Assembly (NCBI GenBank): GCA_015062805.1
Contig: SUTQ01000005.1
Span: 1-64,000 of the forward strand
DNA from: Methanosphaera stadtmanae
Lineage (GTDB): Archaea; Methanobacteriota; Methanobacteria; Methanobacteriales; Methanobacteriaceae
Reading direction: 5' to 3'
DNA: 64,000 nt
A model generated the notes under the pieces. The model saw only the letters and a program-made list of their open reading frames with translations. It was not told the DNA's origin and ran no database searches. The translations under genes and the position numbers were made by a program. Positions 1 through 7,951 of the stretch are shown here, one piece after another. Positions within the stretch are counted from its first letter, which is position 1. Each line of letters opens with the position of its first letter.

Positions 1-75
1 GTTTGATGGGGCTGGGATGTAAGCTTCGAGATTTTTTTTCGAGTTGTTAAGTCCGCGGTTTCCAACACCCGATTT
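1..75 (+). rRNA. 23S ribosomal RNA, 3' end (partial)
   Basis: The first 75 bases match the conserved 3' end of archaeal 23S rRNA: a segment like GATGTAAGCTTCGAG, a short hairpin (TTCGAG, T-run, CGAG) and then CCGCGGTTTCCAACACCCGA. A 5S rRNA lies about 200 bases downstream on the same strand, as expected for an rRNA operon. The exact mature 3' end is estimated, and the rest of the gene lies outside the window. Confidence 0.85.
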
Positions 76-281
76 TTCACAATTTCATATGTAAATTATC
101 AAACTAGGCATAAATCTTGTTATAGGTAACTGTTTTATGTTCAATATATTATAATTATCTTGATTAGTATGTTGTGGAATATTATAAAGTTACTTTAGAT
201 TCTTAGTTTTATTCTAGTTAGGTGTATTCAGTATTTGGATTTTATATTTCTTCTGGATTTTTACGTTTATCGATTTATTCT

Positions 282-405
282 GGTACGGCGACCATAGCGA
301 TAGGGTCACATCTGATCTCGTCTCGATCTCAGTAATAAAGTCTATCTACGTTCTGTTTTGTACTATAGGTGGTAAGCTTATGGGAATTTCGGAAAGTTGC
401 CGGCC
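282..405 (+). rRNA. 5S ribosomal RNA
   Basis: About 124 bases show the archaeal 5S pattern: GGTACGGCGACCATAGCGA at the start, then a GGGTCACA/TGATC segment, and a 3' end GTTGCCGGCC. The ends form the terminal stem (GGU/GCC and CGGC/GCCG with one bulged A). It follows the 23S 3' end and is followed by a T-rich stretch that could terminate transcription. No tRNA is seen in the 23S-5S spacer or directly after it. Confidence 0.93.
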
Positions 406-642
406 TTTTATTATTCATTTACCTTTGTGTTATTTTGTTCTATTTTTGTTTTGTTTTTGTGTTGAATTTGTTATGTAGTTTTTGTTCTGTTTTTTGTAAT
501 GAGTTCTTGATTCTACTTTTATTATAATTTTTATTTAAAAAAGTTTTTGTTTATTATTAATGATTTGGAGATTATTTTTTTTTATTTTATAATATTTATA
601 ATACAATTAATTTGTTTAAATAATAATAGGTTATAAAAAAAG

Positions 643-715
643 CTTAATGAATTTTAGGTTAAGAAGAAAGAAACATTACGGAAATTTCTACTTCATAACC
701 TATCTCTTAATGAAT
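643..715. repeat. Hairpin flanked by 10-bp direct repeats
   Basis: An imperfect inverted repeat spans 655-702, with outer arms TAGGTTA/TAACCTA and further pairs GAAG/CTTC and GAAA/TTTC. It is bracketed by two copies of CTTAATGAAT (643-652 and 706-715). The arrangement resembles a very small transposable element with a target-site duplication, or a structured RNA. No coding sequence is inside. Confidence 0.4.
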
Positions 716-739
716 ATATTTTTTGTATTATTATAATAC

Positions 740-761
740 ATGATTAATAAATATTAATCAT
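740..761. promoter_or_regulatory. Inverted repeat ATGATTAAT-N4-ATTAATCAT
   Basis: Perfect 9-bp arms separated by AAAT, 140 bp upstream of the next gene. Looser relatives (TGATTA, 7 bases, TAATCA) occur at about 4134-4155 and 17928-17946. It is a possible operator; base composition alone makes such sites fairly common. Confidence 0.3.
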
Positions 762-904
762 TATAATTTATGTTTTTTGTATATTATATATTTACTTATT
801 TCTATTTGATTTTTAACTTATTTTAATATTCTTTGAATAATTAATATAATTTTAAAATCTATTTTAATTATTAACAATATATTTACTATAAGGATATGAT
901 TTAT

Positions 905-1468
905 ATGGAACGGAAGGATAAAAAGTTAGAGATTTTATTTATTGATGATATCAAATCTTCTAAAAATGATGTGTTATCTACTAAAACTAATCATTACCTT
1001 AGGAATATGTTGTTTTGTTTAAGACTGGTTTTTAGATATAATGCTGTAAATTTAGAGGAACTTATAGATTTTTATTACTATATAGAAGATTTGTTAAATA
1101 ATAAAATTTTAATGGATTTGGAAGAATTAAAAATTTTTATTTATAGAATTACAGATTTAATTGTTAATCTTGATGATTATAATATTCGGGGAGATACTTT
1201 AATCACTGAAGTTGCTGCAAACCTTTTACAATCATTGTATCTGGAATTGGAGACATATAAATTAGTGGATAAGACAGATGAATCTAAACTTTGGAAGAAT
1301 TTATTGTTAATGCAGGTGAAAGATCAGGTTGTCGATTTTAATATATTGATTGATATTTTGAATAATTCTTCAGATGATAAGATTGAATCTTCTATTTTAG
1401 AAATTTTAAATAATAATTATCCAATGGAGTTTGCTATTTATAAGGCACGTAATGGAATTTTGGATTGA
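905..1468 (+). CDS. Hypothetical protein, 187 aa
   Basis: I do not recognise the family. The product is acidic, mostly helical and apparently cytosolic, with no signal peptide, membrane segment or Cys cluster. I chose the ATG at 905 because AAGGAT (890-895) sits 9 bases before it; an in-frame ATG at 896 is too close to that site. The stop overlaps the ribosome binding site of the aldo/keto reductase gene that follows, so the two are probably co-transcribed and translationally coupled. Composition matches neighbouring genes. Confidence 0.75.
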   Translation: MERKDKKLEILFIDDIKSSKNDVLSTKTNHYLRNMLFCLRLVFRYNAVNLEELIDFYYYIEDLLNNKILMDLEELKIFIYRITDLIVNLDDYNIRGDTLITEVAANLLQSLYLELETYKLVDKTDESKLWKNLLLMQVKDQVVDFNILIDILNNSSDDKIESSILEILNNNYPMEFAIYKARNGILD

Positions 1469-1478
1469 GGGTATGTTT

Positions 1479-2699
1479 ATGGAATATAGGGTAGATCTTA
1501 GAAGTGGTAAAAATGTTTCATTGTTAGGATTCGGTGCCATGAGACTTAAAAATAAGGGTAGTACTATTGATATGAATCTTGCAACTGAACAAATAAAGTA
1601 CGCAGTAGATCATGGAGTTAATTATATTGATACAGCTTATTTGTATGGTAATGGTTCAGGTTCTAATGAACGAGCTCTTGGTGAAATCATAGAAAATCTT
1701 AATTTACGGGAAAAAGTATTTATTTCTACAAAGATGAATCGTATGATTATCCATTCCAAGCAGGATATGGAAGAAATGTTTAATAATCAGTTAGATAATC
1801 TTCGTACTTCGTATATAGATTACTACTTCTTACATAATATCATAAGTTACAATGATGTTATTAAATTGATTGATTGTGGTTTGTTAGAGTTTATAGAGGA
1901 TAAAAAAGCTAAGGGTCATATAATTAATATGGGATTTTCTTTTCATGGTTCATTAGATGATTTTAAGAAAATTCTAGATTTGTATGATTGGGACGTTACT
2001 TTACTTCAATATAATTATTTGGATAATAATATGCAGGCCGGTCTTGAGGGTATCAAATTAGCAAATCAAAGGGATATGAGTGTTATTATAATGGAACCGT
2101 TAAAGGGTGGTTTATTGGCAGGTAATATGCCTATGGAAGTGACTAATTTGATTGAAAAATCAGGTACTGAACGTAGTAATGCTGATCTAGCTTTCAGTTG
2201 GCTTTATGATACTCCTGAAATAACTTGTGTATTAAGTGGTATGAATTCTTTGGAGATGGTTAAGGAAAACATTCGCATAGTTGATAATCATCTAATAAAT
2301 CCTCTGAATGCAAAAGAGTTGAATTTAATTAATCAAATTAAAGATGTTCTAATTAGATTAAATGAAATTAATTGTACGGGTTGTAATTATTGCATGCCAT
2401 GTCCTCAACAGATAAATATTCCTGCAATTTTTAAATATTATAATGATAAGCACCTATTTCCTGAAGATAAAACTTTTGGTATACATCATACTTTTGTTCT
2501 TTATTCAGCTAATATTTTGGGAGTTTCAGGTGATGCACATGATGCTTCATTATGTGTAGATTGTGGGTTATGTACGTCCAAATGTCCTCAACAGTTAGAC
2601 ATTCCTTCTTTAATTCGTAAAGTGGATAATGATTATAAAGGAAAATTAGTCAGGCCTTTCATTCCATTTTTGAAAAAGATTATGAGATATGTTTTATAA
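1479..2699 (+). CDS. Aldo/keto reductase with C-terminal 4Fe-4S ferredoxin domain
   Basis: The 406-aa protein has an N-terminal aldo/keto reductase TIM barrel: start LLGFGAMRL, catalytic Asp and Tyr in NYIDTAYLYGNG, Lys in STKMN, and His in YYFLHN. The C-terminus carries two Cys clusters, CTGCNYCMPCP and CVDCGLCTSKCP, typical of the ferredoxin-domain aldo/keto reductases common in anaerobes. It probably reduces a carbonyl with electrons passed through the Fe-S clusters; the substrate cannot be told. The start at 1479 follows TGAGGG with 7-base spacing; an ATG at 1473 and more upstream codons overlap the previous gene and are less likely. Confidence 0.92.
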   Translation: MEYRVDLRSGKNVSLLGFGAMRLKNKGSTIDMNLATEQIKYAVDHGVNYIDTAYLYGNGSGSNERALGEIIENLNLREKVFISTKMNRMIIHSKQDMEEMFNNQLDNLRTSYIDYYFLHNIISYNDVIKLIDCGLLEFIEDKKAKGHIINMGFSFHGSLDDFKKILDLYDWDVTLLQYNYLDNNMQAGLEGIKLANQRDMSVIIMEPLKGGLLAGNMPMEVTNLIEKSGTERSNADLAFSWLYDTPEITCVLSGMNSLEMVKENIRIVDNHLINPLNAKELNLINQIKDVLIRLNEINCTGCNYCMPCPQQINIPAIFKYYNDKHLFPEDKTFGIHHTFVLYSANILGVSGDAHDASLCVDCGLCTSKCPQQLDIPSLIRKVDNDYKGKLVRPFIPFLKKIMRYVL

Positions 2700-2734
2700 A
2701 AAAATAGTTTAAATAAAAAAAAATGTGATGAAGA

Positions 2735-2956
2735 TTATTCTTCTTCATATACTTCTATACATTCGCCTGTACAGTTTTCAGATGCTTGTTCATAGATTTC
2801 AGCGTCTTCTACTTTTAATTCATCCACATCATCGTCTCTGTCTGCACCAATTAATGTTGCTCTGTCATCGTCGTCAAATACGAATTTTGATTCATCTAAT
2901 TCAACGCAGTGTCCACAACTTGTACATTCTTCTCTTTCTAATATTATTTCATACAT
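2735..2956 (-). CDS. Small ferredoxin-like protein, 73 aa
   Basis: A short, very acidic protein with CTSCGHC near residues 12-18 and CTGEC near residues 62-66, which fits a single low-potential [4Fe-4S] cluster. The usual Cys-Pro after the distal cysteine is replaced by Cys-Ile. It should act as a cytosolic electron carrier, possibly for the Fe-S oxidoreductases nearby. GGAGGAC lies upstream of the ATG. It converges with the aldo/keto reductase gene over a 35-base spacer. Confidence 0.87.
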   Translation of the reverse strand: MYEIILEREECTSCGHCVELDESKFVFDDDDRATLIGADRDDDVDELKVEDAEIYEQASENCTGECIEVYEEE

Positions 2957-3068
2957 TTTTTTATGTCCTCCATAGGATATACTTCTATTTTTGATAAATA
3001 ATGGTATATAAATATTTGTTACTATTAAAGTAAAAATTGAAAAAAAGTAGGGGATAATTGAAAATATT

Positions 3069-4085
3069 TTATTGGAGTGTAGGATATAGTCTGATTCTTT
3101 GGATACTGTTTACATTGATGTTATCTATGTTTAAACTCAATGTATCAAAGCCCAGGAATAGTTTTGTATTAATTTTTGTAGATTCTGTACCTATAATCTT
3201 ATTATTTTTATCATAGCATGTTGCAGCTATTTTTATGTTATGGTATTTGTCTGGATTTTCTATTGTTATTTCTCCGACAATTTCTATACTATTTTCAGAT
3301 TTAATAAGTACTGATGTGTTGGTAATGGTCATTCCTATTTTACGTTCAATGTCCACTAATTGTTCTATGAATATGTTGTTTCCTTCTTCAGGAATTGATA
3401 TTTTTTCTTCTTTTATTGTATTATTGTTTAATTCATCATTATCATATCTTATCATTTCTGGTAGGATGATGATGATTGCTGTTTCTGTGATGTCTAAGTC
3501 TAAAGTAATTGTAAATTTTTCAAAGTTTCCATGATCAACTTTGACAATTGTTGAGTTTTTGCTAAGTTGTTTTTTGTGAATATCATATGATACTGCAGAT
3601 AATTGTACTTTCTTATTATCTAATTTGTCGTTTGTTGTGATTTCTCCTAGAATTACTAGAGGACCAGTATAATCATCTAGAATCACATCAATATTTCTTA
3701 TAAGTAAGCCCATTCCAGCTTCTAATTTTTTGTTTCGTCTTAATTTATTCTTCAATTGTTGTTCTAGTTGAATTAATTGTTCATCATTCATTGAAAATGT
3801 TTCATCTTCTGAATCAAAGTCGTATTCTTCAAGATCCATTAAAAAATTATTTTTGTCTTCTTCATTTTCACCAAGTAATTCTTTGGTTACTTCATTTAAT
3901 TCATTATCGAAGACATTTGTATTTGAATCTATAATTTCTCTTGCGATACTGTCAGCATATAAATGATCCATTTTTGGGTTTCTTGAATCGTCGTGGTCAA
4001 TTTCAATATACAACTCTTCACCACAATATGCACAGTAATCTTCATAATCTTCATTGTATTGTCCACAATGTAAACATTGTTGCAT
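3069..4085 (-). CDS. Zinc-ribbon protein with C-terminal beta-rich domain, 338 aa
   Basis: The N-terminus has a zinc ribbon, CLHCGQ near residue 4 and CAYCGEE near residue 18. An acidic middle region follows, then from about residue 110 two related beta-rich segments (LLIRNIDVILDDYTGPLVILGEI and a second copy around TSVLIKSENSIEIVGEI). The repeated part resembles the FxLYD/DUF3426-type domains that occur with zinc ribbons in archaea. No signal peptide or membrane segment is seen. Function is unknown; I infer a structural or protein-binding role. AAGGGGAT precedes the ATG. Confidence 0.75.
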   Translation of the reverse strand: MQQCLHCGQYNEDYEDYCAYCGEELYIEIDHDDSRNPKMDHLYADSIAREIIDSNTNVFDNELNEVTKELLGENEEDKNNFLMDLEEYDFDSEDETFSMNDEQLIQLEQQLKNKLRRNKKLEAGMGLLIRNIDVILDDYTGPLVILGEITTNDKLDNKKVQLSAVSYDIHKKQLSKNSTIVKVDHGNFEKFTITLDLDITETAIIIILPEMIRYDNDELNNNTIKEEKISIPEEGNNIFIEQLVDIERKIGMTITNTSVLIKSENSIEIVGEITIENPDKYHNIKIAATCYDKNNKIIGTESTKINTKLFLGFDTLSLNIDNINVNSIQRIRLYPTLQ

Positions 4086-4230
4086 TTTATTTATCCCCTT
4101 TGAAATTATATCTTATATTATTTTATAAATGAAATGATTAATAAATGTAATCAATTATAAATTCTAAATAAAAACTAAATATTTAATTTAAGAAATATTT
4201 AATCATAGTTATTATAAGGTGGAGATTGTT

Positions 4231-4650
4231 ATGTCAGATAGTAGAGAAAAAGTTTTTGATTTCATGCAAAAGGCGGGTGTATTGTATTTAGCAACTGTAA
4301 AAGGGGATAAACCTAAAAATCGTCCTATCGGTTTTAGAATGTTGATTGATAATCAAATCTATTTTTTAACAGGAGAATCAAAGGAAGTCAACACACAAAT
4401 GATTAAAAATACCAATGTTGAATTTGTAGGTCGAGTTGAAAATCAGTTTATCCGGTATTATGGCAGGGTTGTTTTTGATAAGGATGAAGACAAGACCTTG
4501 TTAAAGAAGGCTTTTGAAGTAATGCCTATGCTTGAAAAATTATATGGTGATTCATCTGAAAATAATGCTGTTATATTCCATGTTGATAAAGCTACTGCAG
4601 AGATCAGAGACATGTTTGGCATTATTGAAGTATATAATTTCTTAAGTTAA
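4231..4650 (+). CDS. Pyridoxamine 5'-phosphate oxidase-like FMN-binding protein
   Basis: A 139-aa protein of the split-barrel PNPOx-like family, with the typical start VLYLATVKGDKPKNRPIGF, then IYFLTGESKEV and IRYYGRVVF. Such proteins bind FMN or F420 and act on small molecules, but this one's substrate is unknown. A close paralog lies at 11159-11566, with the same ...ATAE[IF]R[ND]MF ending. AAGGTGGA is 7-8 bases before the ATG at 4231; an upstream GTG at 4219 overlaps this site and is rejected. Confidence 0.88.
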   Translation: MSDSREKVFDFMQKAGVLYLATVKGDKPKNRPIGFRMLIDNQIYFLTGESKEVNTQMIKNTNVEFVGRVENQFIRYYGRVVFDKDEDKTLLKKAFEVMPMLEKLYGDSSENNAVIFHVDKATAEIRDMFGIIEVYNFLS

Positions 4651-4675
4651 TCAAGTATTTTTTGAAAATTAGTTT

Positions 4676-4702
4676 ATAGTGTAGTATACTTTTCTACACT
4701 AT
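4676..4702. terminator. Bidirectional hairpin terminator
   Basis: Perfect 9-bp arms ATAGTGTAG/CTACACTAT with a 9-base loop, flanked by A/T runs, between two convergent genes ending at 4650 and 4709. Confidence 0.6.
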
Positions 4703-4708
4703 TTATTT

Positions 4709-5059
4709 TTAAAGTAATTTTTCTTCCCATTCTTTTTCTTTGAAACCAGTTAGCACGAATGTGTCTGCTACAATTATAGGTCTTTTTACTAGCATTCCAT
4801 CTGTTGCCAATAAATTAATTTTTTCTTCTTCTGTCATGTCAGGTAGTTTATCTTTTAATTTTTTTTCTCTGTATATTTTTCCACTTGTATTGAAGAATCT
4901 TTTTAAGGGTAATTCAGATTTTTCATACCATTCTTTTAATTCATTGGATTGTGGATTATCTTTTACAATATCTCTGTCTTCATATTCAATATTATGTTCA
5001 TCTAACCATTTTTTAGCTTTTTTACATGTTGTACATCGTGGATATTCTACAAATAACAT
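4709..5059 (-). CDS. ArsC/Spx-family thioredoxin-fold protein
   Basis: A 116-aa protein of the arsenate reductase-like (ArsC/Spx/YffB) family: start FVEYPRCTTCKKAKKWLDEH with a CxxC active site, then RDIVKDNP, LPLKRFFNTSGKIYREKKL and the cis-Pro loop region KRPIIV. It probably works as a glutaredoxin-like thiol reductase; arsenate reduction is possible but no ars genes are nearby. The ATG at 5059 follows GAGGAT; an in-frame ATG four codons upstream contains that site. It is divergent from the AbrB-like gene and shares the repeat-rich spacer. Confidence 0.85.
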   Translation of the reverse strand: MLFVEYPRCTTCKKAKKWLDEHNIEYEDRDIVKDNPQSNELKEWYEKSELPLKRFFNTSGKIYREKKLKDKLPDMTEEEKINLLATDGMLVKRPIIVADTFVLTGFKEKEWEEKLL

Positions 5060-5127
5060 TTTAATCCTCATTTACTTTGATTATTTATCTTTTTGTTTAC
5101 TTTTCCTTTTATTATTATCTTTTTTTA

Positions 5128-5209
5128 ATGTACATTATGTACATAATTTACATAAATAACATAAAAAACATTTAATACATTATGTTATTTATGTACATAG
5201 ATTTAAATA
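5128..5209 (+). promoter_or_regulatory. Operator cluster and leaderless promoter of the AbrB-TIR pair
   Basis: Three copies of the palindrome ATGTACAT occur at 5128-5135, 5137-5144 and 5191-5198. A perfect 16-bp inverted repeat has arms at 5149-5164 and 5180-5195 (core ACATAAATAACATAA and its complement). A TATA-like TTTAAATA (5202-5209) is centred about 27 bp before the ATG at 5233, so the mRNA is likely leaderless. The repeats sit just upstream of the TATA box, where a repressor or activator could bind. The AbrB-like product is the obvious candidate. Confidence 0.6.
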
Positions 5210-5232
5210 TTAGTATCTTTATAAATAATATC

Positions 5233-5427
5233 ATGAAAAATTACACAGTAAAAGCTAGGCAAAGACAAGGGACAAATTCCATTGATTTAACATTACCTGC
5301 CGATATCAGTAAAGAATACTCCATTTCAAGAGGGGATATCTTTAAAATCGATCCTGTGTTAGAAGATGACACTTTAAGATTAGAGTATACATTAATATAT
5401 CAAAGCAAAACTAAAAAAGAGGATTAA
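5233..5427 (+). CDS. AbrB/SpoVT-like DNA-binding protein, 64 aa
   Basis: A small basic-then-acidic protein with a swapped-hairpin AbrB-type pattern: KARQRQGTNSIDLTLPADIS, then SRGDIFKI and a final beta strand. Proteins of this type are often antitoxins or local repressors. I chose the ATG at 5233 because a TATA-like box lies 27 bp upstream and the domain begins there; the 17 extra codons available upstream are hydrophobic and unlike the family. It ends one base before the next ATG, so it forms a tight operon with the TIR-like gene. The upstream inverted repeats suggest autoregulation. Confidence 0.75.
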   Translation: MKNYTVKARQRQGTNSIDLTLPADISKEYSISRGDIFKIDPVLEDDTLRLEYTLIYQSKTKKED

Positions 5428-5428
5428 A

Positions 5429-5899
5429 ATGAATTTAAACAATTTTAACTTATTCATCAGTTATTACCACGTAGATAAATATTTTAGGGACAAACTTAGT
5501 AAAATGATAGGAACTCACTTCAATACAAACTCTTCACCACACAAGTATGAAATTTGCCACAATTTTACTAAATATACTGAAGAATTAAAGAAAATATCCT
5601 CAAAAAATGATATTTTCATAGTTCTTGTTGGAAAAGAAACATATAAATCCGAAAATGTTGATTGGGAAATCGATTTCGGATTACATGAAGATGCCTGTGT
5701 AATGGGGTTATGCTTACCTACAAATGATGATTATTTAAAATCAGATATTAATCCAAAAATAATTCCGGAAAAACTTTTGACCAATTTATATTCTGGTTAT
5801 GCATCCTATTTTGATTGGACGGATAACTATGATGATTTGGAATCATATATTGAAATATCATTAAACAATAAATTGACTAAACATCCGTTATTCATATAA
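5429..5899 (+). CDS. TIR-like domain protein (MTH538/ThsB type), 156 aa
   Basis: The protein has the TIR-like (DUF1863) pattern: NLFISYYHVDKYFRDKL at the start, a central strand DIFIVLVGKETY, and VDWEIDFGL, where Glu80 matches the conserved glutamate of catalytic TIR domains. This family includes MTH538 and the ThsB sensor of the Thoeris anti-phage system, which makes a nucleotide signal from NAD+. No ThsA-like partner is visible. It is soluble, with no membrane segment. The ATG follows AGAGGAT inside the AbrB-like gene's end, so the two are translated together. Defence signalling is an inference; the family assignment is firmer. Confidence 0.72.
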   Translation: MNLNNFNLFISYYHVDKYFRDKLSKMIGTHFNTNSSPHKYEICHNFTKYTEELKKISSKNDIFIVLVGKETYKSENVDWEIDFGLHEDACVMGLCLPTNDDYLKSDINPKIIPEKLLTNLYSGYASYFDWTDNYDDLESYIEISLNNKLTKHPLFI

Positions 5900-5986
5900 T
5901 AATCTAAAAAGTTTAATAGTTAATTAAATAATATTAATTATTATACAAGTTTTATTAAATTATAAAAAAATTATTATGGTGAAAAT

Positions 5987-6514
5987 ATGTCAGATAATAA
6001 TCATCCTCATTTTAAGGTAATAGAGAACATGAAAGATATTTCTCCTATGATTGCATTGATTGAAGATTCAAAATTAACCTATATCAAGGAAAATATCAGT
6101 CAACATTTACATAGCAGCCAGATAAAACTATTAAAAGATGCAAATAAGCATTCTAAACCTCATCATAAGAAAGTTAGAATAGCTCAATATAAAAAATTGC
6201 AGGAAAATCCAGATCAAATGGATAATCTATTCGAGTTACATAAAAAATTATTCATCAAAAAATATAAAAAACTTGAAAATAAAGGTTTAGTTGAAGTGGA
6301 CACAGAATGTGATAATCTTCCATATGATGTAAAACTAACACAAAAAGGTATTGATTTATTGGCTGAAATAAAAGATCTTGAATCACAATGGCAGGAAATA
6401 GTACTTAATGATGTGGAAGATTGTGATAAATTACTTGAAATATTAAAACAGGTAACACATAATGCTCTTCCTATAAATTATAACCACAAAAAACAACAAA
6501 AATTTGTATTCTAA
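5987..6514 (+). CDS. MarR-like winged-helix protein, 175 aa
   Basis: The middle holds a winged-helix signature, KKYKKLENKGLVEVD followed by the wing and PYDVKLTQKGIDLLAEI, as in MarR-type transcription factors. The N-terminal part (about 80 residues, Lys/His-rich) and the short C-terminal helix are not recognised. It probably binds DNA, perhaps locally. GGTGA lies 5 bases before the ATG. It follows the TIR-like gene by 87 bases on the same strand but with its own possible promoter. Confidence 0.6.
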   Translation: MSDNNHPHFKVIENMKDISPMIALIEDSKLTYIKENISQHLHSSQIKLLKDANKHSKPHHKKVRIAQYKKLQENPDQMDNLFELHKKLFIKKYKKLENKGLVEVDTECDNLPYDVKLTQKGIDLLAEIKDLESQWQEIVLNDVEDCDKLLEILKQVTHNALPINYNHKKQQKFVF

Positions 6515-6575
6515 TCTTAACCCTCTTTTTTATTTTTTAAACAATATATCATTTTATCATTCTAGAGGAATTATT

Positions 6576-7145
6576 ATGGATGGCTTTGAAATAACTTGTA
6601 TATTAGAAGAAGTAACTCCCTTAACAGAAAGAACATTAATAATACCATCAAATATAAACTTTAAAAAGTTACATGAAATAATTTCCATAGTATTTAATCT
6701 GAACAGAAATAATAAATACAAATTTATATTCCAAGAAATAAACATGGAAATAACAGATACTGGAAGATTAAGTAGAGATGTTATCGATTCAAGATATGAA
6801 AAGATAGACAAGTATTTTCAGGCATTCAATGAAATTACTTACATTAATGACTTCTGGGAAGTAACTATACAAAGTATGCAAAACGAATATGATAATCAAT
6901 ATCCTGAAATAATTTCAATTAAAGGAATGTATAATCCAGTACCTGAAATTACTTCTACAAACGAGTTTTCAGAATTTATTGAAATGAAAAAAAATAAAGA
7001 TATTGAATTTAAATTCGAATTTAAACGCATAAACAAGTTAAAAATTCAAGAAGATTTGATGATTTTGTTTAAAGTTACTTATGAGATTGTAAATAATAAA
7101 ATTATTGAAGTAAAAACACAAAAAACACTTGATAACTTATTGTAG
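6576..7145 (+). CDS. pRiA4b ORF-3-like protein, 189 aa
   Basis: The N-terminal 60 residues fit the plasmid pRiA4b ORF-3-like family: FEITCILEEVTPLTERTLII, then INFKKLHEIISIVF. In this family the opening segment normally reads as a strand, an Arg-rich turn and an LHxxI helix. Function is unknown; homologs are often plasmid- or transposon-associated. The ATG at 6576 follows AGAGGA at 6-base spacing. The longer reading from 6504 overlaps the previous gene and has no binding site. It is followed after 8 bases by the nitroreductase gene, so these two are likely one operon. Confidence 0.65.
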   Translation: MDGFEITCILEEVTPLTERTLIIPSNINFKKLHEIISIVFNLNRNNKYKFIFQEINMEITDTGRLSRDVIDSRYEKIDKYFQAFNEITYINDFWEVTIQSMQNEYDNQYPEIISIKGMYNPVPEITSTNEFSEFIEMKKNKDIEFKFEFKRINKLKIQEDLMILFKVTYEIVNNKIIEVKTQKTLDNLL

Positions 7146-7153
7146 GGATAATA

Positions 7154-7951
7154 ATGAAACATTTAGAAATTGATGAAAAAAAATGTATAGGCTGTGGACT
7201 TTGTAAACAGGTATGTATAAGGGACAATATAAAAATCGAAGAGATTGCGGTTGAACTTGGAAATGATTGTTTTGACTGTGGTCAATGTAGTACGTTATGT
7301 CCAACAAACGCTATTGAACTCTTGGCTTATGTCGGACAGGAGGACAGAATAGAATCTTATGATATGGATAATATTCCAGTATCATATGAGAACATGTTAC
7401 AATTTTATAAACAAAGACGAACTGTCAGATGGTTTAAGGATGAAAAAATATCAAAGGAAACTTTCCTCAAATTAATGGAAGCCGCTTATTATAGTCCAAA
7501 TAGACAGAATATTCAGGATGTTGAATTTGTTGTTATTGACGAAAAATTAGATGATTTCATAGAATTGGTCTATGATATAATAAGTGTTAAAGAAGATGAA
7601 TTCTTTAGGATAAAACAGTTGGGTGATTATTTAAGGGATGAAAACAGGAATCCTAAACGGCATCCTTTGTTGTGGGAAGGTAGTCAATTGATACTTGCTT
7701 TTTCAGAAAGTAAAACTGATGCTGTTATTGCAATGACTAGGCTAGAATTACTTGCTTATACATTGGGATTGGGTGGTTTTCATTCATTGTTTATAGGCAT
7801 GGCCGAAGAAACCAATCATGAAAAATTGATGAAATTTTTCCCTGATATAAATTCTGAGAAACATATGTTTGCAGCATTTGTTATAGGGGTTCCAAGGGTT
7901 AAATATTTAAGAACTAGACCACATCATGAAATTAACATTTCATTTAAATGA
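7154..7951 (+). CDS. Ferredoxin-nitroreductase fusion protein
   Basis: A 265-aa protein with an N-terminal 2[4Fe-4S] ferredoxin module (CIGCGLCKQVC near residue 11; CFDCGQCSTLCP near residue 40) joined to an FMN-dependent nitroreductase domain from about residue 80 (RRTVRWFKDEKIS, SPNRQNIQDVEF, TLGLGGFHSLFIG). Such fusions are common in anaerobes and probably pass electrons from ferredoxin to FMN to reduce small organic substrates. Length is normal. It follows the pRiA4b-like gene by 8 bases. Confidence 0.92.
   Translation: MKHLEIDEKKCIGCGLCKQVCIRDNIKIEEIAVELGNDCFDCGQCSTLCPTNAIELLAYVGQEDRIESYDMDNIPVSYENMLQFYKQRRTVRWFKDEKISKETFLKLMEAAYYSPNRQNIQDVEFVVIDEKLDDFIELVYDIISVKEDEFFRIKQLGDYLRDENRNPKRHPLLWEGSQLILAFSESKTDAVIAMTRLELLAYTLGLGGFHSLFIGMAEETNHEKLMKFFPDINSEKHMFAAFVIGVPRVKYLRTRPHHEINISFK

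Larger units (their letters stand above)
406..904. other. Noncoding spacer after the rRNA operon
   Basis: AT-rich, with no credible ORF. It holds a T-rich probable rRNA terminator just after the 5S gene, a hairpin flanked by direct repeats (643-715) and a 22-bp inverted repeat (740-761), both listed separately, and the promoter of the next gene. Confidence 0.7.

Noticed and set aside
2725-2994. His/Leu/Arg-rich frame on the plus strand
   Set aside because: It lies opposite the ferredoxin gene, which has clear Cys motifs and a ribosome binding site.
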